Positions 1 to 6,573 of a stretch of 26,205 nt of DNA are shown here, piece after piece; the stretch's first letter is position 1; each line of letters starts with the position of its first letter. Under the pieces are notes generated by a model, which saw nothing but the letters and a program-made list of their open reading frames with translations, ran no database searches and was not told where the DNA came from. The translations under genes were made by a program, and so were the position numbers. Origin of the DNA: CAZVEV01 sp964625865 (GTDB lineage: Bacteria > Planctomycetota > Phycisphaerae > SM23-33); assembly GCA_964625865.1 (NCBI GenBank), contig CAZVEV010000057.1, positions 1-26,205 on the forward strand. The letters run 5' to 3'.

Positions 1-171
1 CGCTGCCCCGCCAGAGAAACATCACAGGCCCGAATGGGCCTGAACGGTTACGAAATATGAAACAAATCCGAAACAGCGAATCTCCCAATGACCCAACTGC
101 GATGTCCATCCGCGCCAATCTTGACACGTGCGGGGTGCGATGGTATCCACACAAGCGATGTCCCGCAAGCC
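1..171. other. Non-coding left edge with a small hairpin
   Basis: I see no convincing gene here. A perfect 7-bp stem with a 4-nt loop (CAGGCCC / GGGCCTG, 25-42) could be the end of a transcript coming from outside the window, but no T run follows it. The open frames crossing the stretch have no recognisable protein character and run through the repeat that begins at 172. Confidence 0.5.
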
Positions 172-245
172 GTAGGGCGTGCAACTCGTTGCACGCGGGA
201 CGAAGACGCAATCCGTTCCGCGTGCAAGCAAGTTGCACGCCCTAC
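172..245. repeat. REP-like inverted pair, family A (BIME-like)
   Basis: Two facing copies of a short palindromic element. The left copy starts with GTAG at 172 and continues into the hairpin GCGTGCAA / TTGCACGC with loop CTCG. The right copy is its reverse complement and ends in CTAC at 242-245, with loop variant CTTGC. The same unit recurs at 13966-13979 (partial), 22570-22597 and 25319-25393. GTAG placed 5' of an imperfect palindrome is the known signature of REP sequences handled by RAYT transposases. The pair lies just upstream of the ribosome binding site of the gene at 265, so it would fall in or next to that gene's leader. Confidence 0.8.
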
Positions 246-264
246 AACAGGAGTACGTGCGAAT

Positions 265-1518
265 ATGAAACGATCAGCCCCTCGCGGTATTCTCCCCCTG
301 TGCATCGCCGCCGTCTGCCTCGTCTCTGCCCCTGACGCCGGCGCCCAGAGTTCCCCGTCCTGGCCCCAGTTCCACGGACCGAAGCGCGACAATCTCTCGC
401 CGGCGACGGGCCTGCTCAGGCAATGGCCCGACGGCGGGCCGAAGGTCCTCTGGAAGGCGGCCGGCATCGGCGGCGGGTACGCGATTCCCTCCATCGCCGA
501 CGGCATGATCTTCCTGACCGGCGACTTCGGCCGCCAGGAGATGGTGTTGGCCCTCGACATGAAGGGCAAACTCCTGTGGAAGACGCCCAACGGGCGCAGT
601 TGGACCGGCCCGCACCCCGGCGCCCGCGTCACGCCGACTTACGACACCGGCGTGATCTACCAGATGAACCCGCACGGGCGCCTCTGCGCGCTGGCCGCCA
701 AGACAGGCGCCGAACGGTGGGCCGTCGACCTGGCCGCCAAGTTCGGCGCCAAGCCCTCGCGGTGGGCACTGGCGGAGAACGTCATCGTCGACGGCAAGAT
801 GCTCCTGTGCACCCCCGGCGGGCCGCGAGGACGCATCGTCGCCCTGGACAAGACCACCGGCAAGACGATCTGGGCCAACACGGCCATCCGCGAGCCGGCC
901 CAGTACTGCTCGCCCATCATCGCCACGCACAACGGCGTGCGACAACTGATCACGATCATGCAGAAGTCGATCTTCTCCGTGGACGTCAAGACGGGTAAGC
1001 TGCTGTGGTCGTATACGCACGAGACCAAGCACGATCAGAACGTCACCTCGCCGATCTACGTCAAGGGGCACGTCTTCGCCTCCAGCGGCCACGGCACGGG
1101 CGGGCGGCTGCTCAAGCTCGCCCCCGACAGCCGCTCAGCGACGCAGGTGTGGATCAACTCCGACCTGGACAACTGTCACGGGGGCCTGCTCCTGCTGGAC
1201 GGGCGTCTCTACGGCAGCGGGTGCAGGATGCGGCGCAAGGGCCTGGTCTGCGTTTCGCTGGCCGATGGCAAGACGGTGTGGAAACAGCCGGCGCTGGGCA
1301 AGCTGTCGATGACGTGGGCCGACGGGATGATCCACGCGATTGACGACCGGGGCAGGCTCTCGCTGATCAAACCCGGCCCCACCCCCGCCGGGGCCGTCAG
1401 TCAGTTCGCCATCGGGCGCATCAACCGCAAACTGACCCTCGCCCACCCGGTCGTCCTGGACGGCCGCATGTACATCCGTAACTGGAACGAACTGATCGCC
1501 TACGACGTGCGGAAGTAG
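265..1518 (+). CDS. Secreted PQQ-like beta-propeller protein (outer-membrane BamB-like repeat family)
   Basis: The 417-residue product starts with a signal peptide (basic MKR, hydrophobic core near 10-22, cleavage likely after AGA at about residue 27). It then has the WPQFHGP motif typical of planctomycete PQQ-like propellers. Blade motifs repeat through the chain in the form ALD-x-x-G-K-x-(L/I)-W: LALDMKGKLLWK, ALAAKTGAERW, ALDKTTGKTIW, SVDVKTGKLLWSY and SLADGKTVWK. The start at 265 is preferred over an in-frame upstream ATG at 88 because it has the AACAGGAG ribosome site at 246-253 and a signal peptide, while the upstream extension is translated repeat DNA. Such proteins fold as eight-bladed propellers. 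In planctomycetes they are abundant, and most are of unknown function; no dehydrogenase catalytic set is evident, so enzymatic activity should not be assumed. The gene ends in TAG within GTAG. A partial relative lies at 25542. Confidence 0.85.
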   Translation: MKRSAPRGILPLCIAAVCLVSAPDAGAQSSPSWPQFHGPKRDNLSPATGLLRQWPDGGPKVLWKAAGIGGGYAIPSIADGMIFLTGDFGRQEMVLALDMKGKLLWKTPNGRSWTGPHPGARVTPTYDTGVIYQMNPHGRLCALAAKTGAERWAVDLAAKFGAKPSRWALAENVIVDGKMLLCTPGGPRGRIVALDKTTGKTIWANTAIREPAQYCSPIIATHNGVRQLITIMQKSIFSVDVKTGKLLWSYTHETKHDQNVTSPIYVKGHVFASSGHGTGGRLLKLAPDSRSATQVWINSDLDNCHGGLLLLDGRLYGSGCRMRRKGLVCVSLADGKTVWKQPALGKLSMTWADGMIHAIDDRGRLSLIKPGPTPAGAVSQFAIGRINRKLTLAHPVVLDGRMYIRNWNELIAYDVRK

Positions 1519-1583
1519 CGCGGCCGGCGGGTACTTGCCCACGGATTACACGGGTTTCACGGATGGGGGTTCCTCCTCGATTA

Positions 1584-1626
1584 TTTCCGGATTCCTCTGG
1601 ACACAATAAGGTGAATACTGTATACT
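1584..1626 (+). promoter_or_regulatory. Sigma-70-type promoter of the first PEP-CTERM unit, with extended conserved upstream block
   Basis: TGGACA (1598-1603) and TATACT (1621-1626) are separated by exactly 17 bp. The 20 bp ending in TGGACA match 18 of 20 positions of the block at 4049-4068, upstream of the second PEP-CTERM unit. The spacer also shares TGAAT at the same offset (1612-1616). The predicted leader to the ATG at 1749 is about 115 nt. Conservation beyond the two hexamers suggests that a regulator, or a particular sigma factor, reads this block. Confidence 0.7.
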
Positions 1627-1748
1627 TTATGAGATTGTGGGTGGATGTCGCCCGCGACACGTTTGACCTGAAGGATGGAACTGGAAAGAGCCACGGAGAC
1701 GGCAGAGTCTGACTGACGGTTCGTAGAGGACACAACGGAGAAAGACTA

Positions 1749-3029
1749 ATGACAAGGCAATTGCTCTTTGCGCTGGCGATTACGGTATTGGCGGTCGGTG
1801 GGACCGCACGCGCGGACCTGCTGGGCTACTGGGACTTCGACGATTACCTCGACGCGGCCAACGCGTTGGATTCCAGCGGGAACGGGAATACCGGGACGAT
1901 CACGACGGCGACGTACTCAGCCGACGCAGCGGGCCATACCCTCGCAACCGGCGACCGGGCGATGGACTTCGGCACGACCGACAACTCGGCGACGGTGTCC
2001 ATCGCAGCCGCCGCCTCCGGCGCGTTCAACTCGACGCAGACCAACGATGCGGTCACCATCTCGCTCTGGGCGTACGGTCACAGCAGTCAACCGCAGAACG
2101 ACACGATCTTCGGATTCTACGGGGGCGGCCGCCGGCTGCAGAGCCACCTGCCCTGGAGCAACCAGAACATCTACTGGGACACCCACACCACCGACGGTGG
2201 CCGTCTCAACAAACAGGACACCACCACGGCCCACTGGAAGGGCCAGTGGAATCACTACGCATTCGTCAAGGAGGGCGACCGGACGTCGATCTATCAGAAC
2301 GGCACGGCGTGGGCCGGTAAGCGAATTACGACGTCGCTGGGGGCGATCGATTCGGCGTCTGTCGGCAGCTCGAGTGGGGGCGCCCTCAGCTACGGCGGCC
2401 TGGTCGACGATTTCGCAATCTGGGATGGCAAGATCAGCGACGCGGAGATCGCGGCCCTGGCGGCCAAGACGATTACGCCCCTCGAGGCGACCGCAACGCT
2501 GAACGTCGCGCCGCTGGGCACGGCGACCCAGTCGTCCGTCGGATCGGGCGGAGTTCCCACACGCGGCAATGACGGCAACACCGACGGCACGTACAATAAC
2601 GGGTCTGTGACCCACACTCTCGGCAACCAGTCGGTGTCGTGGTGGGAAGTGGACCTCGGCGACGACTACGAGGTCAACGAGATCGTCCTCTGGAACCGTG
2701 GCGACTGCTGCGGAATCCGCCTGTCGAACTTCCGCGTCTCCCTGTTCGACGGAGCAAGCGAAGTATTCGGTCAGGACTTCCACGCCGGGGCCGGAAACGT
2801 GCCCCAGGGCGGCAGCGAGGTCGTCGACCTCGGCGGGTTCGTCACCGGCGACCGCGTTCGCGTTGAGTTGATCGGCGGCCTGAACAACGATAACAACAGC
2901 ATCCTGTCCCTCGCCGAAGTGGAAGTCTTCGCGATTCCCGAGCCGGCGACACTGACGCTCGCCGCGATGGGCCTGCTCGCCCTGCGCCGAAGGCGCGGGC
3001 ATGGGCAAGGTCGGAGAAGCAGACGCTAA
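1749..3029 (+). CDS. PEP-CTERM surface protein with LamG-like and F5/8-type C (discoidin-like) domains
   Basis: The 426-residue product has a signal peptide (about 1-22, ending TARA). A concanavalin-like LamG domain follows at about 25-240, opening with LLGYWDFDD and closing with VDDFAIWDGKISDAEIAAL. A galactose-binding, discoidin-like domain spans about 251-396 (AxxxxATQSS, WWEVDLGDDYEVNEIVLWNR, SNFRVSLFD). The C-terminal sorting signal has PEP at 397-399, a hydrophobic stretch at 400-411, then RRRR. The last 14 residues form an unusually long basic tail for this signal. Members are exported and processed by an exosortase in the envelope; both folded domains suggest carbohydrate binding. The start is fixed by GGAG at 1737-1740, 8 nt from the ATG. 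It is the first gene of a two-gene unit with 3110. The family and the exosortase dependence are established knowledge; the ligand is unknown. Confidence 0.88.
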   Translation: MTRQLLFALAITVLAVGGTARADLLGYWDFDDYLDAANALDSSGNGNTGTITTATYSADAAGHTLATGDRAMDFGTTDNSATVSIAAAASGAFNSTQTNDAVTISLWAYGHSSQPQNDTIFGFYGGGRRLQSHLPWSNQNIYWDTHTTDGGRLNKQDTTTAHWKGQWNHYAFVKEGDRTSIYQNGTAWAGKRITTSLGAIDSASVGSSSGGALSYGGLVDDFAIWDGKISDAEIAALAAKTITPLEATATLNVAPLGTATQSSVGSGGVPTRGNDGNTDGTYNNGSVTHTLGNQSVSWWEVDLGDDYEVNEIVLWNRGDCCGIRLSNFRVSLFDGASEVFGQDFHAGAGNVPQGGSEVVDLGGFVTGDRVRVELIGGLNNDNNSILSLAEVEVFAIPEPATLTLAAMGLLALRRRRGHGQGRRSRR

Positions 3030-3109
3030 AACAACAGGCTGTCACGTTGAGGCAAGTCTGCCGAACGTGGGCCGCTGGAATGCCTTTGTGATGAAGACGA
3101 GGTGACACG

Positions 3110-3934
3110 ATGAGGAAGCAACTTCTTAGCCTGGCAGTGATTTCGGGAATCGTTCTGTGCGCCGCCGGCGCATCGCAGGCTGCCCTGGTCGGATACTGGA
3201 GCCTGGACGGCGACGCGGATGCGGACATCGGCGGGTGGGGCGCCAGCACGCTGAACAGCGGCGGCAATGGCGAGGATGACGTGAGCTATCCCACCGACGT
3301 GCCCGCCGCAATCAGCGGTCGCGTGTCCCAGTCCATCGCGTTTGACGGCAATAACGACGACTACGTCGTCACGGGTTTCAGCGCCGGGACGGCAGGCGTG
3401 GATGGCACGCCCATGACCATCTCGTTCTGGGTCAAGGACATCAGCGCCCCGGGAGGCAACGCGTTTGTGTTTCTCGGCAACGCGAGCCAGGATCCGGGCA
3501 AGGTCGTCTCGTTCGAACCGGCCGGAAGTAACAGGCTCGCGGCGTACTACTTCAACGGTAATCGCATATCGAGCAACGGTGCGTTCCTCCCGAAGAACAC
3601 CTGGCTGCACGTGGCGTTGACATACGACACGAACCACGGCAGTTCGCACATCTACATCAACGGCGTGAATGTGGACGGCAGCGTGGGCAACTCGGGCAAC
3701 ACCATCAGCATCCCCGCCGACGGGACGTTCAGCCTGGGCAATCGAGTGAAGGGTCAGGGCCCCGAGTTCTCCAACGACGTGCGGGTTTCCGAACTGGCGA
3801 TATGGGATGAAGAACTCGACCTGGCGGCCATCCAGGCGCTGGCCGGCGGGGCCGCCGTCCCCGAACCAGCGACGGTGGCGCTTCTGGCCGTGGGCGGCCT
3901 GCTCGCGGGCGCCCGTCGGCGCCGGCGCGCGTAA
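3110..3934 (+). CDS. PEP-CTERM protein with a single LamG-like domain
   Basis: The 274-residue product has a signal peptide (1-24, MRKQLL followed by a hydrophobic core, ending SQA). A LamG/concanavalin-like domain covers about 25-245 (LVGYWSLDGD at the start, MTISFWVKD in the middle, WLHVALTYD, IYINGVNVDGS, VSELAIWDEELDLAAIQAL at the end). The PEP-CTERM tail is VPEP at 250-253, a hydrophobic segment, then RRRRRA. The AGGTG ribosome site lies at 3100-3104. It follows the previous PEP-CTERM gene by 80 nt with no promoter of the shared type between them, so co-transcription is likely. A terminator-like hairpin comes next. It is probably a sugar-binding envelope protein. The order of LamG strands matches its neighbours at 1749 and 4943, which points to local duplication followed by change in the second domain. 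Confidence 0.87.
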   Translation: MRKQLLSLAVISGIVLCAAGASQAALVGYWSLDGDADADIGGWGASTLNSGGNGEDDVSYPTDVPAAISGRVSQSIAFDGNNDDYVVTGFSAGTAGVDGTPMTISFWVKDISAPGGNAFVFLGNASQDPGKVVSFEPAGSNRLAAYYFNGNRISSNGAFLPKNTWLHVALTYDTNHGSSHIYINGVNVDGSVGNSGNTISIPADGTFSLGNRVKGQGPEFSNDVRVSELAIWDEELDLAAIQALAGGAAVPEPATVALLAVGGLLAGARRRRRA

Positions 3935-3963
3935 GCGCAATACCGCAGTCGCATCCGAAACAC

Positions 3964-4004
3964 ACCGGGGCGGCTCGACGATCGGGTCGCCCCGGTCTCT
4001 TGTT
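3964..4004 (+). terminator. Intrinsic terminator-like hairpin after the first PEP-CTERM unit
   Basis: A perfect 9-bp stem, ACCGGGGCG (3964-3972) with CGCCCCGGT (3988-3996), encloses a 15-nt loop. It is followed by the T-containing but interrupted stretch CTCTTGTT. It lies 29 nt after the stop at 3934 and before the next promoter at 4049, which fits the end of a transcription unit. Confidence 0.6.
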
Positions 4005-4048
4005 GCGCAGGACTGGGGGGCGTCACCTACAGGGAGAAGGCCCATTTT

Positions 4049-4091
4049 TCTCCGGATTTCTCTGGACATGACCTGCTGAATGCGATAGCAT
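4049..4091 (+). promoter_or_regulatory. Promoter of the second PEP-CTERM unit, sharing the extended block
   Basis: TGGACA at 4063-4068 is followed after 17 bp by TAGCAT at 4086-4091. The 20 bp ending in TGGACA match 18 of 20 positions of 1584-1603, and TGAAT (4077-4081) is at the same offset as in the first promoter. The leader of about 120 nt contains a 7-bp hairpin, GTCGGCG / CGCCGAC (4102-4120), and a near-palindrome, GTTGTC-CA-GACAAC (4155-4168), either of which could be a control site. Confidence 0.68.
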
Positions 4092-4218
4092 ATTCTGCGA
4101 AGTCGGCGGGAGTCGCCGACGGAGTGTAGTGTCAGAGCCTGGCGAGGCTGTCCGGTTGTCCAGACAACGGTCGCCGTGCCCCAACTGTTACCTGAGATAG
4201 AACGCTGAGGAGAGAGCA

Positions 4219-4869
4219 ATGAGAATGCAGTATACCCTAGTCGCGGCCGCCCTGCTCCTGGGCGCCGTCGCAAGCGCCCACGCGGATGTGGTTACGCTGA
4301 ACCCCACCGTCGATCTGTACGTCGTGTCCGGCACCAAGTCCAACAACACCTGGCTCGACCTCGGCGACAACGCCGGCGGGCCGGGGCAGGACGCTCGGGC
4401 GCTGCTGAAGTTCGACCTGTCGGCCCTGGCGGGCATGACGATCAACAGTGCGACGTTGAGGTTGAATCAGATTGAGCAAGGCAGCAACGATCAGTACGGC
4501 AATGCGCAGTTGCGTCGAATCGGGACAAGCGACTGGGACGGGACCGAAGCGGCGGCGACGCTCTACAACCTCGTCGCCGACGGCAGTTCCGCCTACATCA
4601 CGAACTTCTCACCGGCAGTCAATCCACCGGCCGGCTGGAAGGAAGTTGACGTTCTGTCCGTCGTTCAGGACTGGGCCGACGGAACCAATCCCAACTACGG
4701 GTTCGGACTGAAGCAGGGCTCCGAAGGCTTCACCAATACCGGCAGGCGGTTCACCTCCGGCAACGCGACAGTGAACATGCCGGAACTCCTCGTAGACTTT
4801 GTCCCCGAGCCGACGACCCTGGCCCTGGCCGCTGTCGGCCTGCTGGGAGTCGCCCGCCGACGAAGATGA
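4219..4869 (+). CDS. DNRLRE-type domain PEP-CTERM protein
   Basis: The 216-residue product has a signal peptide (1-22, ending AHA). A beta-rich domain at about 24-194 resembles the DNRLRE / CBM96-like family: VDLYVVSG near the start, ALLKFDLSAL-AGMTINSATLRL at 61-82, WKEVDVLSVVQDWADGTNPNYGFGL at 140-164, and a final strand PELLVDF. The tail is VPEPTT at 195-200, a hydrophobic stretch, then RRRR. Related domains bind or span polysaccharide in secreted proteins. The start is fixed by GAGGAGAG at 4207-4214. It is the first gene of the second PEP-CTERM unit, with the gene at 4943 downstream. The domain assignment rests on the KFDLS...G..I..A.LRL and V..W..G..NYG patterns, so it is good but not certain. 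Confidence 0.85.
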   Translation: MRMQYTLVAAALLLGAVASAHADVVTLNPTVDLYVVSGTKSNNTWLDLGDNAGGPGQDARALLKFDLSALAGMTINSATLRLNQIEQGSNDQYGNAQLRRIGTSDWDGTEAAATLYNLVADGSSAYITNFSPAVNPPAGWKEVDVLSVVQDWADGTNPNYGFGLKQGSEGFTNTGRRFTSGNATVNMPELLVDFVPEPTTLALAAVGLLGVARRRR

Positions 4870-4942
4870 CAGGACTCCATTTGAGGACCGGATCACGAAA
4901 CAAGCGAGAGCAAGTATGTGCTTAACGAAGGGAGAGATGCAC

Positions 4943-6373
4943 ATGTTGACATTCCGAAACGCACTGCGAACCGTAGCGCTGTTCCTTGCCGTTGCGGGCC
5001 TGGTGGCCGCACAGCCGGCGCGGGGCGATCTGTACGGGTATTGGCCGCTGGGCGAGACGGGGGGCACGACGGCGGACAACCTCGTCGTCGGCGGAACCGA
5101 CGGCACGCTGACGGGCGGCCCGGTGTGGACAGCCGACGGCACGCAGGGCCAGGTGCTGAGTTTCGACGGCAACGATGACTGGGTCGACGCGGGGTTCATT
5201 CCGGAGCTGTTGACGACGGACGACTTCACGTGGTCGTTCTGGACGTACCAGATCCAGACCGCCAATAACGACGTGGCGCTGGGCAATCGCTGGGACTCGG
5301 GCAGCAAGACGGGCAACGAGTGGATCAAGTTCACGGCCAACAAGTTCGAATACCGCGCGCCGGCGAACAACGACATCGACTACGACAACATCCCGCAGAA
5401 CCAGTGGACGCATCACGCGGTGGTCAAGGACGGGACGACGATGACGTACTACCGCAACGGCAGCATTCCCGGCACGGGAGGGACGGCCTCGACGGTCACC
5501 GAAGACATGTCCTCGCGCCCGTTCTACATGGGCGGCGACAAGTACGGCGAGCGCTGGCAGGGGCGGATCGACGACGTGGCGATCTGGGACGAGGCGCTTC
5601 CCGCAACGTCCATCGCGGGGATTGCGGCCGGCACGTACTCGCCGACGATGGCCCCGCGGGCCGGCGAGAACCGCGCGCAGATCTTCGACCTCGCCGATGC
5701 CGTCGGCGGCGGGGACGGGTCCCTGCCGGGGACCGGAGGCAACGGCGACCTCGGCGCGACGGCGGGCAGCTATACGACGTTCGCGGGCAATGCGTTTGTC
5801 GACGGCACGTTCGTGCCGAACAACACGACCACCGCGGCGGTCATTGACGGGGCGGGCAACACGTACGACTTCGATCCGCAGACCAGCGGGGGATACCACA
5901 ACCCATGGCGGAACGGCCTGAACATGGACACCGATCCGTCCGGCGCCAACGAACTGCCCGACTTCAACGGCGATCCGAACAACCACTCGCTGCTGTCCGG
6001 ACACGCCAACAAGGGCATCACGTTCGACCTGGACGAGGTCCGGAGGGCCACCGGGGTCGAGCCGTACCAGTTCACCGCCTACGCGGGCGACTCGCGGCCG
6101 AAAGGCGGCGGGAGCATCAGCTACTTCGTCTTCCTCGACGGCACGCTGGTCGCCAGCGGGCTGAACATGACCAACGACGAGGATTTCATCTTCGTGCCGC
6201 TCGCCCCGTCCGACCGCTATCTGACGCTGGCCATCAGCGACGCGAACAACGGCATCGGCAGCGACCACGGCTACTTCGGCGACCCGTTCCTGCACCTGGT
6301 CCCCGAACCGTCGACGCTGGCGCTGGTCGCGATGGGCCTGGCGGGGCTGGCCCGGAGACGTCGCAGAGCCTGA
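4943..6373 (+). CDS. PEP-CTERM protein with LamG-like and NPCBM-like domains
   Basis: The 476-residue product has a signal peptide (about 1-28, ending ARG). A LamG-like domain follows at about 29-227 (LYGYWPLGETGG, FTWSFWTYQ, QWTHHAVVKDG, IDDVAIWDEALP). A second domain at about 240-450 ends like an NPCBM domain: GITFDLDEVRRATGV, then FVFLDGTLVASG, then LTLAISDANNG and DHGYFGDPFLHL. The tail is VPEPST at 453-458, a hydrophobic segment, then RRRRRA. I chose ATG 4943 because GGGAG (4930-4934) sits 8 nt upstream; the in-frame ATG at 4937 is too close to that site. Longer in-frame extensions run back into the preceding gene. The role is probably envelope-anchored carbohydrate binding. The stop TGA merges with TGAGCCTGTCGAAGGG, a short motif that I recall as a common dispersed repeat in GC-rich bacteria. 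Confidence 0.86.
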   Translation: MLTFRNALRTVALFLAVAGLVAAQPARGDLYGYWPLGETGGTTADNLVVGGTDGTLTGGPVWTADGTQGQVLSFDGNDDWVDAGFIPELLTTDDFTWSFWTYQIQTANNDVALGNRWDSGSKTGNEWIKFTANKFEYRAPANNDIDYDNIPQNQWTHHAVVKDGTTMTYYRNGSIPGTGGTASTVTEDMSSRPFYMGGDKYGERWQGRIDDVAIWDEALPATSIAGIAAGTYSPTMAPRAGENRAQIFDLADAVGGGDGSLPGTGGNGDLGATAGSYTTFAGNAFVDGTFVPNNTTTAAVIDGAGNTYDFDPQTSGGYHNPWRNGLNMDTDPSGANELPDFNGDPNNHSLLSGHANKGITFDLDEVRRATGVEPYQFTAYAGDSRPKGGGSISYFVFLDGTLVASGLNMTNDEDFIFVPLAPSDRYLTLAISDANNGIGSDHGYFGDPFLHLVPEPSTLALVAMGLAGLARRRRRA

Positions 6374-6573
6374 GCCTGTCGAAGGGCAGGCGCGCCTGAT
6401 CGCAGAGCCGGGTGCCGCCTACGCCTCGCAGGAACGCGTAGTCGTCCCGTGGCCGCGTTTTCTGCTTCAAGGGACCCCAGACCCGCCTGGAGGCGAGATA
6501 TCGCGGCCAGGGGGCGGCTATGGGCTTCTGCGGGGTCCAGGCCGGCAGTCTGACGGGCTGATATTCGACCGCC
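6374..6573. other. Convergent intergenic region with repeat-like motifs
   Basis: This is 200 bp between two converging genes, with no coding signal. It opens with the dispersed motif TGAGCCTGTCGAAGGG (6371-6386), contains an inverted repeat CTACGC...GCGTAG (6419-6441), and ends in GCCCTAC (6571-6577). The last reads GTAGGGC on the minus strand and overlaps the stop of the next gene. Confidence 0.5.

Noticed and set aside
1598..1626. A sigma-54 promoter for the PEP-CTERM genes, as in some proteobacteria
   Set aside because: The TGGACA block lacks the GG...GC pair at -24/-12 spacing; 17-bp spacing to TATACT fits a sigma-70-type promoter better.
6419..6441. CTACGC...GCGTAG as another REP-like unit
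   Set aside because: It has GTAG/CTAC edges, but facing the wrong way for a GTAG-first hairpin and without a stem matching families A or B.
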